From the NCBI RefSeq assembly GCF_001652265.1, contig NZ_LWBS01000450.1:124001-188000 (forward strand): a stretch of DNA of 64,000 bases, read 5' to 3'. Position numbers and translations under genes: made by a program. This stretch comes from Rhizobium leguminosarum (lineage in GTDB: Bacteria; Pseudomonadota; Alphaproteobacteria; Rhizobiales; Rhizobiaceae). Under the pieces are notes generated by a model. That model worked only from the letters and a program-made list of their open reading frames with translations, ran no database searches and was not told where the DNA came from. This document shows, piece by piece, positions 60,783 to 64,000 of the stretch (positions are counted from its first letter, which is position 1; the number at the start of each line of letters is the position of its first letter).

Positions 60783-62228
60783 CTAATTTTTCTGGAATTT
60801 CCGATGGCCTGATACTTCGGCTCCCGCCTCCGCCGGCAATTGCAGGAAGCGCAGCGACGAGACGACGCCCATCACGCCGACCACGATGAAAGCCCAGCGG
60901 AAATCGGCAAGGACGGGATTGTCGGCGCCCCTGAGAGCCGAGGCGATGTTGAGCACGGCCGCCGCCACTGCCACGCCGAGCAGCATCGATACTTGCTGCA
61001 GCATGCTCGACAGCGTCGAGGCCGAGCTTCGCTGCGCCGGGCCGATATCGGCGAAGGCGAGTGTGTTCAGCGCGGTGAATTCCATCGACCGTGAGAGACC
61101 GGCGAGAAAAAGCAGCGCATGGATGAAAAACGGCGGCGTCGCCGGCGACAGGAAACCGCAGGCGACGATCGAAAGCGCCGCGATCAGCCCATTGACCCCA
61201 AGCACGGTGCGAAAGCCGAAGAAGCGCAGCAGCGGCGTCGTCACCGCCTTCATGCTGAAATTGCCGAGGAAATAGACGAGCAGATAGGTGCCGGCGGCAA
61301 TCGAGCTCAGGCCGAAGCCGAGCTGGAAGAGGAGAGGCAGCAGGAACGGCGTCGCATTGATCGCCATCCGGCAGGCCGTGCCCGCCGACAACGTCGACAT
61401 CGAGAAGGTCTGGATGCGGAAGGCCGAAAGATCGAGCAGCGGATTATCGACGGCGAAGAAATGCTGAGTCGCCATGACCGACAGCACGATGCCCGCCGCC
61501 AGCATTGATATGATGGGCAATAGCCCGCCATCCCATTTGACCGAGAGTTCGAGGGCGGCGAGCAGGAAGGTCAGCCCGGCGGCGCTCAGCACAAAGCCCA
61601 CGAGATCCAGCCGACCGGGATTGGCCTCGCGCTGCTCCGGCACGAAACGCAGCACCAGCGCCATGCCGAGAATGCCAATCGGGATATTGATGAGGAAGTT
61701 CCAGTGCCAGCTGGCATAGGTGGTGATGAAGCCACCGAGCACCGGGCCGATCACCGGCGCCGTCAGCGCCGGCCAGGTGATCAGCGCAATCGCCTGGACG
61801 AGTTCGGATTTGCGGGCGTTCTTGAGCACGATGATGCGCCCGACCGGCGTCATCAGCGCGCTGCCCGCCCCCTGGACGGCACGCCACAGCACGAATTCCG
61901 CAAGGCTGCCGGACAGCCCGCAAAACAGCGAGGCGCCGGTGAAGACGGCGATCGACATCAGGAAGATGCGGCGCGCGCCGAACCGATCGCCGAGCCAGCC
62001 GGACAGTGGAATGAAGGCGGCCATCGTCAGCATGTAGACGGTGATGCCGATGCTCATCGACACCGGCTGCACGTTAAAGCTTGCCGCCATCTGCGGCAGC
62101 GAGGTGGTGACGATCGTGCCGTCGAGGATCTGCATGAAGAAGGAAACGGCAACAACCAGCGCCACGATCTTCGCCTGGCGGCCGCCCGCGGCCTCTTGCC
62201 CATTCTCGCTCGTCTCTGCCGTGGTCAT
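60783..62228 (-). CDS. DHA2-family MFS drug exporter (EmrB/QacA type)
   Basis: 481 residues from ATG 62228. Fourteen hydrophobic segments; DHA2 signature LDGTIVTTSLPQMAASFN, motif A SGWLGDRFGARRIFL, motif C GPVLGGFITTYASWHWNFLINIPIG. Exports lipophilic drugs or cations with protons. An HlyD partner is not adjacent. The open frame up to 62378 is upstream noise. Confidence 0.92.
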   Translation of the reverse strand: MTTAETSENGQEAAGGRQAKIVALVVAVSFFMQILDGTIVTTSLPQMAASFNVQPVSMSIGITVYMLTMAAFIPLSGWLGDRFGARRIFLMSIAVFTGASLFCGLSGSLAEFVLWRAVQGAGSALMTPVGRIIVLKNARKSELVQAIALITWPALTAPVIGPVLGGFITTYASWHWNFLINIPIGILGMALVLRFVPEQREANPGRLDLVGFVLSAAGLTFLLAALELSVKWDGGLLPIISMLAAGIVLSVMATQHFFAVDNPLLDLSAFRIQTFSMSTLSAGTACRMAINATPFLLPLLFQLGFGLSSIAAGTYLLVYFLGNFSMKAVTTPLLRFFGFRTVLGVNGLIAALSIVACGFLSPATPPFFIHALLFLAGLSRSMEFTALNTLAFADIGPAQRSSASTLSSMLQQVSMLLGVAVAAAVLNIASALRGADNPVLADFRWAFIVVGVMGVVSSLRFLQLPAEAGAEVSGHRKFQKN

Positions 62229-62412
62229 CGATCTGCCAATAAATATTCCGGATGACGCGGCAGGGAAACAGGAAGGAAACTGATCGGAGATCTGCCGCGC
62301 GAGGGCGCGCTGACATGGAAAGCCGCGCACTGGCTGAATACGCCCGTTGCATCCGGCCGGAAAGGCTAAATCTCGCACTACGCAGGAATATTCCCGATGC
62401 GGCCCGATGCCT

Positions 62413-62521
62413 AGAGCATGATGCCGAAAAGTGTGAGCGGTTTTCGGATGACATCATGCTCTAACTATAACGGAGAACAGGATTCAGATTTTAGGCCGAC
62501 CCGGCCTAGAATCATCCTGTT
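62413..62521 (+). repeat. RIME-like compound repeat, copy C (complete)
   Basis: Module 1 (62413-62463): perfect 11-bp outer inverted repeat agagcatgatg / catcatgctct around a hairpin ccgaaaa-gtgtgagcgg-ttttcgg. Module 2 (62473-62521): outer arms gaacaggat / atcctgttc around aggcc-gaccc-ggcct. The same two modules occur at 42739-42823, and module 1 at 4998-5046. Confidence 0.88.
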
Positions 62522-62908
62522 CTAGCCGTATCGACCCAAAGAAAGGATTCAAGAAAAAGGCCCCACCGAAGCGAGGCCAAGCTTGAACCGCTCCGGGGAA
62601 AAACAGGAGCGGCGTGCAGTCCATACCGTGCGATCGATGTCGCAGCGAGGCCAGATGTCGCTGCATCGGTACGCTCGTCAAAGAATTTTTCGAGATCTGC
62701 CGAATAAAGATCGGCCCCAAAACTATCTGCCATGTGGCGCGACACCTGTCGCATTGCAGCAACGATTGGCGCTTGCAATGTTTATAAAAATAGATATCAC
62801 TAAACATATTGCTAAACATGATGATTGAGGAGTTCATGTGAGCATTCTCTGAAGTGGGTGAACATGCGACGCCGGCGGGGAGCCGGCCCTTGGTTCTGGG
62901 AGGAACTT
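62522..62908. promoter_or_regulatory. Upstream region of the sugar ABC gene, no gene seen
   Basis: About 390 bp without a convincing gene. AT-rich at 62770-62825 with a direct repeat ctaaacat (62798, 62811), a possible regulator site or promoter for the ABC gene that follows. A short hairpin around ggccccaccgaagcgaggcc (62561-62580) lies nearby. Confidence 0.4.
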
Positions 62909-64000
62909 ATGCAGAAAACATCGAAAGCCCTTTTTGGGCTGGCCACGGCATTCGTCATGTCGTCGGCATTGCCCAATCTCGCCAAAGCCGATGAACTGAC
63001 GCTGTGCTGGGCCGCATGGGACCCGGCCAATGCGCTGGTCGAGCTGTCGAAGGATTTCACAGCCAAGACCGGCACGCAGATGAAGTTCGAATTCGTTCCC
63101 TGGACGAGTTATGCCGATCGCTTCCTCAACGAGCTGAATTCCCACGGCAAGCTGTGCGATCTGATCATCGGCGACAGCCAGTGGATCGGCGGCTCGGCCG
63201 AGAATGGCCACTACGTCAAGCTCAACGACTTCTTCGACAAGGAAGGCATCAAGATGGATGACTTCGTGCCGGCGACGGTCGTCGGCTACTCGGAATGGCC
63301 GAAGAACACCCCGAACTACTGGGCGCTGCCCGCCATGGGCGACGTCGTCGGCTGGACCTACCGCAAGGACTGGTTCGAGAAGCCCGAACTGCAGAAAGAA
63401 TTCAAGGAGAAATACGGCCACGATCTCGCAGCGCCGAAGACCTACGACGAGCTGAAACAGATCGCCGAATTCTTCCAGAAGCGTCAGATCGACGGCAAGA
63501 CCGTCTACGGCGCCTCGATCTATACCGAGCGCGGCTCCGAAGGCATCACCATGGGTGTGACCAACGTGCTCTACGACTGGGGCTTCCAGTACGAGAACCC
63601 GAAGAAGCCCTATGACATGGAAGGTTTCGTCAACTCGGCCGATGCGGTCAAGGGCCTCGAATTCTACAAGTCGCTCTATGATTGCTGCACCCCGCCCGGC
63701 AGCTCCAACGTCTACATGGTCGAATCCGCCGACGCCTTCAAATCCGGCCAGGTCGCCATGCAGATGAACTTCGCCTTCACCTGGCCCGGCCTCTACAAGG
63801 ACGAGAAGGTCGGCGGAGAGAGGATCGGCTTCTTCCCCAATCCGGCTGAAAAGGCCCACTTCGCCCAGCTCGGCGGCCAAGGCATCTCGGTGGTCTCCTA
63901 CTCCGACAAGCGCGACGCCGCCCTGCAATACATCAAATGGTTCTCACAGCCCGACGTACAGGCCAAGTGGTGGGAACTTGGCGGCTTTTCATGCCTGAAT
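62909..64000 (+). CDS. Sugar-type ABC transporter substrate-binding protein, partial
   Basis: The first 364 codons are present; the gene leaves the window on the right. It has a signal peptide (MQKTSKALFGLATAFVMSSA...AKA) and continues LTLCWAAWDPANALVELSKD, PWTSYADRFLNELN, DLIIGDSQWIGGS and YWALPAMGDVVGWTYRKDWF, the pattern of family 1 (CUT1) extracellular solute-binding proteins for sugars or polyols. GGGAGGAACTT precedes the ATG. Permease and ATPase genes probably follow outside the window. Confidence 0.92.
   Translation, partial: MQKTSKALFGLATAFVMSSALPNLAKADELTLCWAAWDPANALVELSKDFTAKTGTQMKFEFVPWTSYADRFLNELNSHGKLCDLIIGDSQWIGGSAENGHYVKLNDFFDKEGIKMDDFVPATVVGYSEWPKNTPNYWALPAMGDVVGWTYRKDWFEKPELQKEFKEKYGHDLAAPKTYDELKQIAEFFQKRQIDGKTVYGASIYTERGSEGITMGVTNVLYDWGFQYENPKKPYDMEGFVNSADAVKGLEFYKSLYDCCTPPGSSNVYMVESADAFKSGQVAMQMNFAFTWPGLYKDEKVGGERIGFFPNPAEKAHFAQLGGQGISVVSYSDKRDAALQYIKWFSQPDVQAKWWELGGFSCLN

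Noticed and set aside
1..64000. tRNA genes, attachment sites, insertion sequences or phage genes
   Set aside because: Reading through the intergenic regions I saw no tRNA acceptor ends, transposase or integrase frames, so the accessory region is not marked as a classical island.

Overview
The window comes from a fast-growing, high-GC alphaproteobacterium of the order Rhizobiales, most likely Rhizobium of the R. etli / R. leguminosarum group. The evidence is a complete-looking aerobic (cob-type) cobalamin cluster, DUF1127 small proteins, GGAAC-N16-CGTT (EcfG-type) promoters, compound palindromic RIME-like repeats and the general gene complement. I see no rRNA, tRNA, CRISPR array, transposase or phage gene. 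Two genes are cut by the window edges: cobD on the left and a sugar-type ABC substrate-binding protein on the right.

Layout. (1) 1-18.4 kb is mainly cobalamin synthesis on the minus strand: cobD-cobC-cobB-cobA joined by ATGA overlaps, a nucleoside hydrolase, cobE, then cobO-cobN-cobW-cobP behind a cobalamin riboswitch at 12.3-12.65 kb, with cobQ further on. A divergent CLC chloride channel, a class III nucleotide cyclase and an SDR oxidoreductase lie between cobP and cobQ. Mobile palindromes have entered this cluster three times: two in frame inside cobN and one in the cobP leader. (2) 18.5-24.3 kb holds a candidate small RNA, an orphan betaine-type binding protein, an entericidin-like lipoprotein, two LysR regulators (one divergent from a LysE-type exporter) and a Gre-like factor. 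(3) 24.4-45.5 kb is an accessory stress/envelope region: MgtC, DUF3008, a frameshifted DUF2945 gene, DUF2171, DUF2950, DUF3300, SulP, PPK2, a CYTH protein, a DUF2955/HlyD pair, a TolB-N/TPR protein, MscS, MarC, DUF1127, a GlxA-type regulator and a CBS protein. A palindrome of the form GTATGTTAC-C-GTAACATAC recurs in this stretch, and several decayed genes lie in or near it. (4) 45.7-50.5 kb has two paralogous tandem-receiver proteins, one fused to GGDEF, a squalene-cyclase-like protein, a TetR regulator and a DinB gene with an internal amber codon. (5) 50.8-56 kb is an arsenic island: a DUF6428 gene divergent from arsR, arsC, arsN2, aqpS-like aquaporin, a second arsC, arsH and an MFS exporter, all overlapping or abutting. 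(6) 56-64 kb has a DUF3772/MscS channel, DUF924, a receiver-HWE kinase behind a perfect EcfG-type promoter, a DHA2 drug exporter, a compound repeat and the start of a sugar ABC system.

How the genes work together. The cob genes cover uroporphyrinogen methylation, amidation, cobalt insertion, adenosylation, aminopropanol attachment and nucleotide-loop assembly, with B12 feedback through the riboswitch. The ars genes give arsenate reduction, arsenite exit through a channel or exporter, and organoarsenical detoxification. Three perfect and two near-perfect EcfG-type promoters point to a general-stress layer over MgtC, DUF2171, the HWE kinase, the entericidin-like protein and the CBS protein. At least five genes appear broken or altered at the 3' end, so the accessory part is eroding or the assembly has point errors.
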